From NCBI RefSeq assembly GCF_943737005.1, contig NZ_CALSFU010000013.1, forward strand, positions 107,831 through 171,830: a stretch of DNA of 64,000 bases, written 5' to 3'. This document shows positions 45,255-54,656 of the stretch, piece by piece. Position 1 is the stretch's first letter. The number at the start of each line of letters is the position of its first letter. The notes beneath the pieces were generated by a model, which ran no database searches, was not told the DNA's origin, and saw only the letters and a list, made by a program, of their open reading frames with translations. The DNA is from Achromobacter sp. Marseille-Q4962. Lineage in GTDB: Bacteria > Pseudomonadota > Gammaproteobacteria > Burkholderiales > Burkholderiaceae_B. The translations under genes were made by a program, and so were the position numbers.

Positions 45255-47698
45255 CCCACCACGCTCCGGCGCTGCCCGCTAAAGAGCCGGCAGTCAGCAA
45301 GTATGTTCCATTTTCGCACCATGTCACCGAATCCATCATTGCCACTCGTGATTGGGAATATCTGTCGACCTGGCGCATCGACGGACGCACCTTCGAAGGT
45401 TACTCCGAAGCCGAGCAAAAGGCCTGGATCGAGGAGCTGAACAACGTTCTCCGTGGGTGGCCGAGTGGCTTCGGCCTCTGGACGCATTTGGTTCGGCGTC
45501 GTGTCTCCGAATACCCGGAAAGCAACTACCCCGACGCGTTCTCACGCGCTCACGACGCCGCCTACCGCAAGGTTTTCGATGGCAAGCCGCCGATGATCAA
45601 TGAGATGTATCTGACGATCATCATTCGGCCGCAGATCGATCCCGCGCTGCAGCTGCTCTCAAAGTTCGAACGTCGCACAGCCCGTGACGCCCTGGCGTGG
45701 CAAACGCAGGCCATCGACCAGCTCGATGACATCAACCGCAAGCTGAGCTCCTCGCTCAAGCGTTATGGCCCAGAACTGCTCACCATCGTGAATCGGGCCA
45801 CACCGCCCGATGAGGCCGGCAACCGCCGCGTCGGGCATTTCTCGGAGCCGGCGGAGTTCTTCGGGCTCTTGCTCAACGGCAAGATGTCACCCGTCCCCGT
45901 CGTCGACGCTCGCCTTTACAACTATCTGCCGGTCAGCCGCCAATTCTTCTCCACCCACGGGGAGCAGGCAGAAATGCGAGGCCCCGACTGGACGCGTCGT
46001 TACGTGATGCTGGAAATCCGCGAGTACTGCAATAGCACCAAGCCTGGCCATCTGAACTGCCTGCTGAATCAGCCGCACGAATTCGTGCTGTCGCAGTCCT
46101 TCGGCTCCATGTCGAAGGCCGAGGGCCTGAAAGCGCTGTCGCGCCAGATCAAGTGGCTACAAGACTCGGGCGACTATTCCACTTCGCAGATCAATGATCT
46201 CAAGACGGCGCGAGACGACCTGGCCGCCGGCAAGTTCGTCATGGGCGACCACCATGCCACCCTGCAAGTTTTCGGCGAGGATAGCGAACGCACGCTACGC
46301 GCCGCCGCCGAGCTGAGCGGCGCACTCGCCAATGACGAAGTGGTGGTCCGCCTGGTCGACCGCGCGCTCATCGCGGCTTGGGCCGCTCAACTGCCGGGCA
46401 ACTGGAAATGGCGCCCACGCCCTGCCCCCATCACCTCGCTGAACTACTTGTGCTTCTCCTCGATGCACAACTACCTGTTCGGCAAGCCGGCGGGCAACCC
46501 CTGGGGACCGGCGGTGACGATGCTGAAGACCACAGGCGGTACTCCCTATTACATGAACTTCCACGCATCGCTCGCGGAAGTTGATGAGACGGGTAAACGC
46601 CGCTTGGGCAATACGTCGATCATCGGTCAGTCCGGAACAGGCAAGACTGTCCTCCTCGGCCATCTCATTTCGCAGGCTCGCAAGTTCAACTACACGGGCG
46701 CGATCTTCGACAAAGATCGTGGCTTGCAGGTCGCCGTGATGGCCATGGGCGGGAAGTATTTTTCGATGCAGCTGGGCCTGCCGACCGGCTGGAACTACCT
46801 GCAACTCGAGCCCACCAAAACGAACACGGCCTTCATGGTGAACTTGACTCGCCAGCTGGCGGCCGATGGGGGAGAACCGCCGACAATGGCTGAACAGAAG
46901 CAGATCGAGGCTGCAGTACACAAGCTGGTGGAGTATATCGAACAGCCGCAGCGACGATTGTCGACCCTGCTCCAGTTCCTCCCGTCAGCCCCGTCCGAGG
47001 GAGCCTCGCTCAGCCTGCGCGAGCGGCTGCAACGGTGGTGCACAGGCTATGAGAACGGCTGGCTCCTCGACAATGAGACCGATGAGCTCGATCTGTCACG
47101 CACGGATCTCTTCGGCTTCGACTTGACCGAGTTTCTCGACCATGGCGAAATTCGCGACGCGGCCATCACCTATCTGCTTCATCGGACCGAGAACATGATC
47201 GACGGTCGGCGCTTTGCGTACTTCTTCGATGAGGTTCAGCACCCGCTCAAGGTGCCGTACTTCCAAGACTTCATGCAGAACAAGAGCCGCACGATCCGCA
47301 AACAGAACGGCGTCTTCGTGTTCGCCACACAAGAGCCGGAGGCGATCAGCGGCAATCCCGTCGGCCGCTCGATGATTCAGCAATCGGCAACGCAGATCTT
47401 TCTGCCCAACCCGAAAGCGTCCGAGGCGGAGTACATCAACGATTTCAAGCTGAGTCCCGCCGCGTTCAAGCTGGTGCAGAAATTGGGCGAATTCAGTCGC
47501 CAGTGTCTGATCAAGCAGGGCGATTCCACGGTGACCGCGGAACTCGACCTGTCCACGTGCCCCGATTCCCTGCTGGTGTTCTCCGGCTCGGCAGACATGG
47601 CCGAGCTGGCGGAGGGGGCCATCGCAAAGTACGGGCCCGACCCCGAAGTCTGGCTGCCCCATTACCTCACGCTCGCCCGAGAGGCGACAAGGAGCTAA
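45251..47698 (+). CDS. virB4: VirB4 ATPase
   Basis: 815 aa. CagE/TrbE/VirB N-terminal domain, then Walker A GQSGTGKTVLLG at about residue 459 and a Walker B-type FAYFFDEVQHPL. RTIRKQNGVFVFATQEPEAISGNPVG is the conserved arginine/Gln motif of VirB4. It powers assembly of the conjugative channel and pilus. It has the full-length size of the family. It directly precedes virB5 with two bases between. Confidence 0.93.
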   Translation: MTHHAPALPAKEPAVSKYVPFSHHVTESIIATRDWEYLSTWRIDGRTFEGYSEAEQKAWIEELNNVLRGWPSGFGLWTHLVRRRVSEYPESNYPDAFSRAHDAAYRKVFDGKPPMINEMYLTIIIRPQIDPALQLLSKFERRTARDALAWQTQAIDQLDDINRKLSSSLKRYGPELLTIVNRATPPDEAGNRRVGHFSEPAEFFGLLLNGKMSPVPVVDARLYNYLPVSRQFFSTHGEQAEMRGPDWTRRYVMLEIREYCNSTKPGHLNCLLNQPHEFVLSQSFGSMSKAEGLKALSRQIKWLQDSGDYSTSQINDLKTARDDLAAGKFVMGDHHATLQVFGEDSERTLRAAAELSGALANDEVVVRLVDRALIAAWAAQLPGNWKWRPRPAPITSLNYLCFSSMHNYLFGKPAGNPWGPAVTMLKTTGGTPYYMNFHASLAEVDETGKRRLGNTSIIGQSGTGKTVLLGHLISQARKFNYTGAIFDKDRGLQVAVMAMGGKYFSMQLGLPTGWNYLQLEPTKTNTAFMVNLTRQLAADGGEPPTMAEQKQIEAAVHKLVEYIEQPQRRLSTLLQFLPSAPSEGASLSLRERLQRWCTGYENGWLLDNETDELDLSRTDLFGFDLTEFLDHGEIRDAAITYLLHRTENMIDGRRFAYFFDEVQHPLKVPYFQDFMQNKSRTIRKQNGVFVFATQEPEAISGNPVGRSMIQQSATQIFLPNPKASEAEYINDFKLSPAAFKLVQKLGEFSRQCLIKQGDSTVTAELDLSTCPDSLLVFSGSADMAELAEGAIAKYGPDPEVWLPHYLTLAREATRS

Positions 47699-47700
47699 CC

Positions 47701-48426
47701 ATGTACCGTGCTAAGCAACCTTGGCGGCGCTACGCCGCCTTCTCCCTCGCGTCAGCCATGCTTTTCAATGCAACGACGGCAACGCACGCCAGCGGCGGCA
47801 TTCCCGTGGTCGACGGTGCCAGCATCGCCGATCGTGCGGTCAAGCATGCGGAAACTATGCTCAAGTATGCCGAGCAGATTGGGGTGCTCAAGGATCAACT
47901 CGACAACCAGCGGCGGCAGCTCGAGTCGATCACTGGCGTACGCAACCTGGGCGATATTCTGAACAACCCGGCCATCCGCTCCGCGCTTCCAGTCGATGCC
48001 CGGGTGATCCTGCGCCAAGCCGAGAGCGGAGATTTCGAAGCTATCCTGCGGCGCATCGAGCGAGAGGAACGCCTCACAGGCAACTACGAGACCGACCGCA
48101 AGAATCTCGACAACCGTGCAGAGCAGCTGGCGCTGCGCAGCCAAGCCATGAGCGAACAGATCCAGAAGGGCATGACGGCCCGTATGCAACAGATCAACCA
48201 GCTGCAGGCGCAGATCAACATGACGCAGGATCCGAAGGCCATCGCCGACCTGCAGGCCCGCCTGATGGTTGAACAGGCGAATGTGCAGGTGGACCAAACC
48301 CGCGCAGACATGTTGCAGCGTCAGCTCGAAGCGGAAAAGGCTCTGCTGGAGGCTCAGGCCGAAAAAATCGCTGCGAGTTCTCTTAGCATCGACGCGATCC
48401 ACGCGCCGCTGCCGGGAGTACGCTAA
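47701..48426 (+). CDS. virB5: VirB5-type pilus minor component
   Basis: 241 aa. A signal peptide (to THASG) is followed by GIPVVDGASIADRAVKHAETM and long helices (YAEQIGVLKDQLDNQRRQLESITG, then EQIQKGMTARMQQINQLQAQIN), the three-helix-bundle pattern of VirB5/TraC proteins found at the tip of the conjugative pilus. The frame is open further upstream inside virB4, but the ATG with AAGGAG is clearly right. Its stop and the virB6 start share one base. Confidence 0.87.
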   Translation: MYRAKQPWRRYAAFSLASAMLFNATTATHASGGIPVVDGASIADRAVKHAETMLKYAEQIGVLKDQLDNQRRQLESITGVRNLGDILNNPAIRSALPVDARVILRQAESGDFEAILRRIEREERLTGNYETDRKNLDNRAEQLALRSQAMSEQIQKGMTARMQQINQLQAQINMTQDPKAIADLQARLMVEQANVQVDQTRADMLQRQLEAEKALLEAQAEKIAASSLSIDAIHAPLPGVR

Positions 48427-49316
48427 TGGCTGGGTCTTCGGTCACCCTTACAAGCTTGGGGGGCATTGCCAACTGGGTTGACGAATCGGTAACCACCATG
48501 CTGACCGGCGTTGTGACGCCAATGGTGGCCTCGATTACCGAGAAGATTATGCCGGTCGTTGCCGTCGGCTTGTCCATCTCGCTCATCTGGTACGGTTGGC
48601 TCATCATGACGGGGGCCATTCAGACGCCAGTATTGGAGGCTGCTCGGCGTGTCGCCACTATAGGAGTAATCGTCGGCATTGCTGGTGCTGGCGGTCTGTA
48701 TCAACAACAGATCGCTGGCGTCATGTTGGATCTGCCGTCATCCGTTGCACAGCTGTTCACTGGCTCTCAGAAAACGCCTTCAGAGATGATGGACGAGGCG
48801 GCCAACAAGGGCGCTGAGATTGGCACCCGCATTCAGGATCGTGCGCCTTCTGGCGTTGGCAACATCGGCAGAGCCTTTGGCTTCTGGGTCATCGCATTGC
48901 TCATCGCGATCATCTCGGCATTCATGAGCGCCGTCGGGATGATTGTGCTGATCACCGTAAAGGTGGGCATGGGCATAGTCGTGGTGCTCGGGCCGTTATG
49001 CATCCTGGCCCTGCTGTTCGAGCCGACGCGAGACTTCTTCAAAGGGTGGCTGCGCCAGGCCATGTTCTATGCAATTTACGCCGGCCTATTCTTGTTGATC
49101 TTCATGTTCATCATGGGTATGTTCGGCATGTTGCAGAAGGGACTGCTTGATCTCACGAAAGCGGACCAGATCAATGTTTTCTCCATGTTGACAGCCATCG
49201 TATTGTTCGGACTGTGCGCGAAGCACATGATGGCTCAGGTGGCTGACGTCGCACGTGCGATCACCGGAGGTAACGGCAGCGGAACATCTGTGCCCTTTCT
49301 AGGCAAGTTGGGGTAA
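48426..49316 (+). CDS. virB6: VirB6/TrbL inner-membrane channel protein
   Basis: 296 aa with five or six membrane helices. Typical segments are VAVGLSISLIWYGWLIMTG, GRAFGFWVIALLIAIISAFMSAVGMIVLITVKVGMGIVVVLGPLCILALLFE, and AMFYAIYAGLFLLIFMFIMG. The VirB6 core (VKVGMGIVVVLGPLCILALLF then FFKGWLRQ) is clear. It forms part of the inner-membrane channel for DNA and proteins. Between it and virB8, where VirB7 is usual, lie only an unknown gene and a very small frame. Confidence 0.88.
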   Translation: MAGSSVTLTSLGGIANWVDESVTTMLTGVVTPMVASITEKIMPVVAVGLSISLIWYGWLIMTGAIQTPVLEAARRVATIGVIVGIAGAGGLYQQQIAGVMLDLPSSVAQLFTGSQKTPSEMMDEAANKGAEIGTRIQDRAPSGVGNIGRAFGFWVIALLIAIISAFMSAVGMIVLITVKVGMGIVVVLGPLCILALLFEPTRDFFKGWLRQAMFYAIYAGLFLLIFMFIMGMFGMLQKGLLDLTKADQINVFSMLTAIVLFGLCAKHMMAQVADVARAITGGNGSGTSVPFLGKLG

Positions 49317-49383
49317 CATACACTTACCATTGGTGCGGTTACGCCTTCTGATTGCTGAACCGATGAATTGATGAGGTTCTCTA

Positions 49384-49719
49384 ATGGCTCCACTTACTCC
49401 TCTGGGCAAGCCCCTCTCGCAACAGCCCCTCGTGGGTGAGCATGTCGCGACCGGCTCCACGCTTCATGGCGTGTCCGCCGAGCAGCCTGTAACCGCCTGG
49501 CAGTGGGTGAGCCTCGCCCGAGCAACCTGGACGTGGATCATCCGGCCTCTGTGGTACATGTTTTTCAAATGGCCGAGCAAACTCTTACTGCCCCCGCCGC
49601 TCACGGATGCTGAATACGAGGAGGAGCGGCGTCGTGCCGTAGAGGAATGGTACGCACGCCGACAGAGAGAAAGAGATGCTGAATACGAGGAGGAGCGGCG
49701 TCGGAATCGCGGCTGGTGA
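49384..49719 (+). CDS. Unknown gene in the virB7 position
   Basis: 111 aa, not recognised. The middle (WQWVSLARATWTWIIRPLWYMFFKWPSKLLL) is rich in Trp and could sit in or on the membrane. The C-terminus carries two copies of DAEYEEERRR, encoded by a perfect 29-bp direct repeat. There is no lipobox, so it is not a classic VirB7. Its ATG follows GAGGTTCTCTA. The conserved gene order suggests a role in the secretion system, but none can be shown. Confidence 0.55.
   Translation: MAPLTPLGKPLSQQPLVGEHVATGSTLHGVSAEQPVTAWQWVSLARATWTWIIRPLWYMFFKWPSKLLLPPPLTDAEYEEERRRAVEEWYARRQRERDAEYEEERRRNRGW
49606..49703 (+). repeat. Perfect 29-bp direct repeat inside the unknown gene
   Basis: Bases 49606-49634 recur at 49675-49703, 69 bp apart and in the same frame; each encodes DAEYEEERR. 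Recombination between them would remove or add 23 codons without a frameshift. Confidence 0.85.
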
Positions 49720-49783
49720 TCCATCGTCCGGCCAGCGTTCATTGATCGCTCGCCGGATGTGTATTGTTGGAACTTCTCTTCAG

Positions 49784-49812
49784 GGCACAGCATTCGCTGT
49801 GCCTTTCTATTT
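49784..49812 (+). terminator. Terminator before virB8
   Basis: GGCACAGC-ATTC-GCTGTGCC with TTTCTATTT after it. It splits the virB genes into an upstream and a downstream unit. Confidence 0.7.
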
Positions 49813-49874
49813 CCGCTCGGTGCTAGCCGGGCTCCCCTGATCTAACCCCCCTTTTTCTTCTCTACGGAGAATCG

Positions 49875-49991
49875 ATGAAGCACGCCTACGTGGCCGCGCT
49901 TGGCGCGGCTCGCCCTATTTCGTCCGTACGGTTCGTACGTCCGCCCGCCCCGCTTTTCAGTTGGCTGGGAGGTTGCCATGGCCGCCGATGA
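49875..49991 (+). CDS. Possible small ORF overlapping the virB8 start
   Basis: 38 codons from an ATG with GGAG six bases ahead, ending 14 bases inside virB8 in another frame. It contains one Cys near the end but no lipobox. It may be a leader peptide for translational coupling to virB8, or chance. Confidence 0.3.
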   Translation: MKHAYVAALGAARPISSVRFVRPPAPLFSWLGGCHGRR

Positions 49992-50673
49992 CCCGAAGCT
50001 TTCGCTCCAGCAGGAATTGGAGCGCACCCGAGGACTCGAACGGGATCTGCTGACCGAGCTGCTCACGTCGAGGCGCGCTGCTTGGCGCGTCGCGGTAGGC
50101 TCTTTCGTCATTGCCATCCTTTCCGCCGGAGCGCTCGCCTCCATCTTCCCTTTCCAGAAACCCCCGCTGCCCTACGTCGTACGCGTCAACGATGCCACAG
50201 GCGAAATCGAGCACGTCACGCAGCTGGGCAACGGCAAGGAGGACTACGGCGAGCGAATGGACAGGTATTTCATTCAGCAGTACGTCCTGGCATGCGAAAG
50301 CTACGACTGGAACACCATCCAGAACGCCTACGACCGCTGTGGCCTGTTCAGCGCGCCCGACGTGCAGCGCGCCTACTTCGCCAAGTTCCAGGACAACCCG
50401 AAGACGGGCCAAGAGGCACTGGACAAACGCTACGGGAAGCACACACGCATCATCGTGAGTGTTCGCAGCATCACACTCGGCCCCAATCGCAGCGCCACCG
50501 TGCGCTTCACTCGAAAACTGGAAGGCTCCGACGTGTCGCCAGCGCCGGAGCAATTGGTGGCCACGCTCGCCTATCGATATGTCAACGCCCCGATGACAGA
50601 GAGCGTACGCCGCGAGAATCCCCTGGGCTTCCAGGTCATCACCTACACCACCGACGTCGAAACACTGAGGTAA
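49978..50673 (+). CDS. virB8: VirB8 inner-membrane scaffold protein
   Basis: 231 aa from the ATG after GGGAGGTTGCC; an in-frame upstream extension is Arg-rich and unlikely. A cytoplasmic N-terminus leads to one membrane segment (AAWRVAVGSFVIAILSAGALASIFPF) and a periplasmic NTF2-like VirB8 domain with KPPLPYVVRVNDATGEIEHV, an early motif of the family, and YRYVNAPMTESVRRENPLGFQV at the end. It nucleates assembly of the secretion complex together with VirB9 and VirB10. Confidence 0.9.
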   Translation: MAADDPKLSLQQELERTRGLERDLLTELLTSRRAAWRVAVGSFVIAILSAGALASIFPFQKPPLPYVVRVNDATGEIEHVTQLGNGKEDYGERMDRYFIQQYVLACESYDWNTIQNAYDRCGLFSAPDVQRAYFAKFQDNPKTGQEALDKRYGKHTRIIVSVRSITLGPNRSATVRFTRKLEGSDVSPAPEQLVATLAYRYVNAPMTESVRRENPLGFQVITYTTDVETLR

Positions 50674-50678
50674 TCGCC

Positions 50679-51254
50679 ATGAATAAAGAGCAGATCAACG
50701 AGCTGGCCCGTCGCCTGGAGAACGCTCACCGCCTCACGCCTGCAGAGCAAGCTGCCCTGTACCGCGATCTCGAACGCTACGCGAAGGTCGATCTTTACGG
50801 TGCCGATCGCCTGGTCAAGGACCACATGCGCAAGGACGCAGACTTTCGGCTGCCCAGCATCGTGGCGGCGGCCAACCGGATCGCGAAACACTTCGAGGAG
50901 CGCATTCGGGAAGCGCGCCGGCCGATCGAAATGTACGGCGAGCGGGATCGCCAGATTCGCCAGCCCGAGGACGGCCGCGAATACCGTGGCCCCGTGGTGG
51001 GCACCACGCCCAACTGCCTCATCCAGCTGGACCGCGACACGGGCGACTTTATCGTGCACGCGCGAAACTCGTTGAATCGGTCGTTCGAGCTGACGGGTCA
51101 AGAAGAATCGCTCTCGATCAGCTATCCCTTCAAGGCCGTGGGCGGCGTGGGCCTGGTCCGCGATCCCGCGCGCGACAAAGAGATGGGAGTCGGCCTGGAG
51201 CATGCGCACAGCCGCACCCACGAGCACAACCACGGAATGGAATACAGCCGATGA
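50679..51254 (+). CDS. KfrB-domain-like protein between virB8 and virB9
   Basis: 191 aa. The N-terminal half is helical and charged (NELARRLENAHRLTPAEQAALYRDLERY). The C-terminal part YRGPVVGTTPNCLIQLDRDTGDFIVHARNSLNRSF...LSISYPF resembles the KfrB domain of IncP and related plasmids, which occurs with KfrA nucleoid-like and partition functions. It is followed by a His-rich end (HAHSRTHEHNHG). It overlaps the virB9 start by four bases, so it is part of the secretion operon. Family assignment is from pattern only. Confidence 0.55.
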   Translation: MNKEQINELARRLENAHRLTPAEQAALYRDLERYAKVDLYGADRLVKDHMRKDADFRLPSIVAAANRIAKHFEERIREARRPIEMYGERDRQIRQPEDGREYRGPVVGTTPNCLIQLDRDTGDFIVHARNSLNRSFELTGQEESLSISYPFKAVGGVGLVRDPARDKEMGVGLEHAHSRTHEHNHGMEYSR

Positions 51255-52069
51255 ACACTCGCCTGAAAGCGTTGGCCGCGGCGGTGCTTGCGGCCGCGCT
51301 CTGCGGCGCCGCCCCACCCGCATGGGCGCTGGACCGGCCGCAGGCCTCGCCGAAGGATCCGCGCATCCGCTGGACCGATTACGACCCGGCAGACGTGATC
51401 CAGGTGGACACCACCTTGGGGGTAGCCACCCAAATCCAGCTCAATGACGACGAAGAGTATGTGACGCATGGTTTCGGCGACTCGGCCGCCTACGATTTCC
51501 AGCAAATCGGCAAGCACCTCTTGCTCAAGCCCATCGTGGAACAGGCCGACACCAACCTGCTGTACATCACCACGAAGCGCACCTACTCCTTTCTGCTCAA
51601 GTACGCCAAGGAGCGCAAAGGGCGAGAAGTGTTCCGGCTCGTGCTGCGCTATCCGGACGCCGAGCACGCCAAGACGGTGCAGCAACAAGAGCGGGAGCAT
51701 GTGCAACGGGAGTTGGCCGCGGCTGACTTGGCCATCAACTGGCAGGGATACACCATGAGCGGCGACACTGGCATTGGACCCGAGGCGGCTTGGGACGATG
51801 GTGCCCAGACTTGGCTGCGTTTCGCACCGGGTCAGGATCTTCCGACGGTCTACTTCGTGGACGCCGACGGCAACGAAGTCATCGCCAATCGCCACATGGA
51901 AGGCAATCGGACGATCGTGTTGCATCGCGTCGCCAAGCGCTGGCATCTTCGATTGGGCGACCAGGTCGTGGCGGTTCACAACGAGGGCACGCTCTCTGCC
52001 CGCTCGCTGTCGACGGGAACGGTATCGCCGGCAGTGGAGCGCGTGCTGCTGGAGGAGCCGAAACCATGA
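51251..52069 (+). CDS. virB9: VirB9 secretion-system protein
   Basis: 272 aa with a signal peptide (to AWALD). The N-terminal domain begins DPRIRWTDYDPADVIQVDTTLGVATQIQL, a VirB9/TrbG signature, and the C-terminal domain has FRLVLRYP and the final VYFVDADGNEVIANRHMEGN...RWHLRLGDQVVAVHN. It forms the outer-membrane core complex with VirB7 and VirB10. It overlaps both neighbours by four bases. Confidence 0.92.
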   Translation: MNTRLKALAAAVLAAALCGAAPPAWALDRPQASPKDPRIRWTDYDPADVIQVDTTLGVATQIQLNDDEEYVTHGFGDSAAYDFQQIGKHLLLKPIVEQADTNLLYITTKRTYSFLLKYAKERKGREVFRLVLRYPDAEHAKTVQQQEREHVQRELAAADLAINWQGYTMSGDTGIGPEAAWDDGAQTWLRFAPGQDLPTVYFVDADGNEVIANRHMEGNRTIVLHRVAKRWHLRLGDQVVAVHNEGTLSARSLSTGTVSPAVERVLLEEPKP

Positions 52070-53232
52070 GATTCTTCAGACGCCGGCGCGCCGCGCGTAA
52101 AAGCATCGACGCGGTCGCCGAAATTGAACGACAACAGGCGCATATCGAGGGGCGTGGCGCACCAGACCTGCAAGGAGCCGCTCGTCCGACGGCAGCTGGT
52201 GCCAAGGCGTTCTTCTCATTGGTAGTGCTCGGTGGCATATTACTGGCGGGCACCGCGATATGGCGTGCCATGATTGCCAGTCCGGATGGCAGCACCCAAC
52301 TGGATGCTGTGGCGCAAGCCAAGATAGAGAACATCCTGCCCAAGCTCAAGCTGCCCGAGGACAAGCCTGCGCCGCCACCGCCGCCTCCACCTGAGCCGAA
52401 TCGAGCCTCTCTCCCTGACCTGACTGCTCCGCCGCCGGCGACCGGCAACCTGGGCAGCCTGGTGCAGTCCGTGGTCGAGGATCCCGTCGTCAAGCGCCGC
52501 CTGACGAGCGGTCTGCAAGCCGGGAAGGACGGCCAGGGTGAACGCCGACAGCAGGCTCCGACCCAGGCAGCCACACGCGAACCGGACAGCGGCCCCATGT
52601 CCGACCGGCTCAAGCCCATGAAGCTGACCGCCGCTCGAGCCGGCACGCTCGGCAACCGCGACCTGCTCATTACGCAGGGAACAATGATCGACTGCGTCCA
52701 GGACACCAGGTTCGTCAGCGCCCAGGCGGGCATGATCACCTGCTACGCGCCGCACGACGTTCGCTCAACCAGCGGCCGTGTCGTCCTGATCGACGAAGGA
52801 ACGAAGTTCATAGGCTACCAACAGGGTGTGCTGTCGCAAGGGCAGCCTCGCATTGGCGTGGTCTGGTCCCGGCTGGAGACGCCCAAGGGCGTGGTGATCC
52901 ACCTGGATTCGCCGGGCACTGGCGCGCTGGGTGAAGCCGGCCTGGATGGCCACATCGACACGCACTTCGCCGAACGCTTCGGCGGCGCGATTTTGGTCAG
53001 TCTAATCAGCGACTTCGGCGCCTGGGCTTCCTCTCGTGGCGACAACAGCAGCGGGTCGATTCGATTTGATTCGACGGGCGACGCCGCGCGGGACGCCGTC
53101 AGCACAGTGCTGGACAACTCGATCAACATCCCGCCGACGCTGTATCGCAACCAGGGCGGGCGCATCGGTATCTACGTGGCCCGGGATCTGGACTTCAGCT
53201 CGGTCTACGCCCTGCGCCCTGTGTCGCGGTAG
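52066..53232 (+). CDS. virB10: VirB10 secretion-system protein
   Basis: 388 aa. A short cytoplasmic segment, one membrane helix (AFFSLVVLGGILLAGTAIWRAMI), a Pro-rich linker (about residues 100-125) and the C-terminal TrbI/VirB10 beta-barrel domain with LLITQGTMIDCVQDTRFVSAQAGMITC and FGGAILVSLISDFG. It spans both membranes and opens the outer-membrane pore, taking energy from VirB4 and VirB11. The gap after it contains a weak GC-rich hairpin (53259-53283). Confidence 0.93.
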   Translation: MRFFRRRRAARKSIDAVAEIERQQAHIEGRGAPDLQGAARPTAAGAKAFFSLVVLGGILLAGTAIWRAMIASPDGSTQLDAVAQAKIENILPKLKLPEDKPAPPPPPPPEPNRASLPDLTAPPPATGNLGSLVQSVVEDPVVKRRLTSGLQAGKDGQGERRQQAPTQAATREPDSGPMSDRLKPMKLTAARAGTLGNRDLLITQGTMIDCVQDTRFVSAQAGMITCYAPHDVRSTSGRVVLIDEGTKFIGYQQGVLSQGQPRIGVVWSRLETPKGVVIHLDSPGTGALGEAGLDGHIDTHFAERFGGAILVSLISDFGAWASSRGDNSSGSIRFDSTGDAARDAVSTVLDNSINIPPTLYRNQGGRIGIYVARDLDFSSVYALRPVSR

Positions 53233-53302
53233 GTCGCCAAACACCCTTTGACCACCTCGCTGGCCTGCCGCGTCCCGGCCAGCACCTTCTATTCTGATCA
53301 CT

Positions 53303-54331
53303 ATGAAAGACTCCCATAGCGCTCCGCCCGCTGTGGCGGTGGCCAACGACATTGCATTGCGCCAGCTGCTGCGCCCGGTCGCCCACTACATGGCGGACGA
53401 TGCGGTGCGCGAGATCACGATTCCGCGCCCCGGCCTCATTCTGACCCGGCAGAACGGCCGCTGGCACGAGCACGAAGACGCGGCCCTCACGTTCGGATAC
53501 TTGGACGCCCTCGTGTCCGCCATGGCCAGCTACAACAACGTGAACTTTACCCCCATCATGTCCCTGGTGCTGCCGGATGGGGAACGGGGCCAAGTTGCCA
53601 GGCCTCCAGCCGTCATTGATGGCACGTTGTCCATCAACATTCGCAAGCACAGCAGCCTGGTCAAGACGCTCGACGAGCTGCAGGCCGAAGGCGCGTTCGA
53701 GAAGTGGGTGGACGTCAGCGGCGGCGGCGATCACGCAGCGGCGGCGGTGACCCCTCAAGATCGGAAGCTGCTCGAGCTCAAGCAGCAACGGCGCATGCGC
53801 GAGTTTCTGGAACTTGCCGTCAAGAGCTGCAAAAACATTATCGTGGCCGGCAAGACCGGATCGGGGAAGACCACCTTCGCGCGTAGCCTGATCGAATGCG
53901 TGCCGGTCACGGAACGGATTCTGACGATCGAGGACGTGCACGAACTGTTCCTGCCTAACCATCCGAATCGCGTTCACATGATCTACGGCACTGGCGCGGG
54001 GCGCATGTCGGCCACCGACTGCATTGCAGCCGCAATGCGCAGTTCGCCAGATCGCATCTTCCTGTCCGAGCTGCGCGGTCCAGAAGCCTGGGACTACCTG
54101 AACGCGCTCAATACGGGCCACCCTGGATCGGTAACCACGACCCATGCCAATAGCGCAGCCGATACGTACAGCCGTGTAGCGCTGTTGGTTAAGCAATCCA
54201 TAGCCGGTAATGCCATGGATCTCGACACGATCCTGCGCTACTTGCATTCGACCTTGGACATCGCGCTCTACTTCGCTGACTACAAGCTCGTCGAAGTCTA
54301 TTTCAACCCCGGCGCCAGCGCCGGCCTTTGA
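53303..54331 (+). CDS. virB11: VirB11 ATPase
   Basis: 342 aa. Walker A AGKTGSGKTTFARSL lies at about residues 181-195. The Asp box is LTIEDVHELFLP, Walker B is RIFLSELRGPEAWDYLNALNTGHPGSVTTTHANS with the His box. It is a hexameric traffic ATPase of the GspE superfamily at the base of the channel. It is separate from the pilus ATPase PilQ and typical in length for VirB11. Confidence 0.93.
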   Translation: MKDSHSAPPAVAVANDIALRQLLRPVAHYMADDAVREITIPRPGLILTRQNGRWHEHEDAALTFGYLDALVSAMASYNNVNFTPIMSLVLPDGERGQVARPPAVIDGTLSINIRKHSSLVKTLDELQAEGAFEKWVDVSGGGDHAAAAVTPQDRKLLELKQQRRMREFLELAVKSCKNIIVAGKTGSGKTTFARSLIECVPVTERILTIEDVHELFLPNHPNRVHMIYGTGAGRMSATDCIAAAMRSSPDRIFLSELRGPEAWDYLNALNTGHPGSVTTTHANSAADTYSRVALLVKQSIAGNAMDLDTILRYLHSTLDIALYFADYKLVEVYFNPGASAGL

Positions 54332-54383
54332 TTGTCCCTGCCCTCGACGCATCCGCGTCGTCCCGCATTCCCCGGAGACTTCC

Positions 54384-54656
54384 ATGACCCACGCGAACCG
54401 CCAACGCGGCGCGCAGGAAGCGCGCACCCGCATGGCGTACAGAATCATGCAGCAAGTGTACGAACGTGGCCAAGCCGAAGGCCAAACGCTCGAGCAAATT
54501 CATCTCGCGATCCGCGACGCCTATCCCTGGGGCGAGCGCCGCGCCTGGCCGTACAAGGCCTGGCTCCTGGCTCGCCGCGAGTTCTACGAAAGACACGGCC
54601 TGCCGCTGCGGCCGCGCGCCTCGATCGCTGAAACGGTGCAGGAGGATGGCGCGTGA
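54384..54656 (+). CDS. Hypothetical protein
   Basis: 90 aa, not recognised. Helical and basic, with TRMAYRIMQQVYERGQAEGQTLEQIHLAIRDAYPWGERRAWPYKAWLLARREFYERHGL. This pattern (a helical repeat ending in RxxWPYKxWLxxRREF) occurs in small proteins of conjugative elements, but I cannot name the family. CGGAG lies eight bases before the start. The stop overlaps a GTG that opens a 22-codon frame leading to the next gene. Confidence 0.6.
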   Translation: MTHANRQRGAQEARTRMAYRIMQQVYERGQAEGQTLEQIHLAIRDAYPWGERRAWPYKAWLLARREFYERHGLPLRPRASIAETVQEDGA

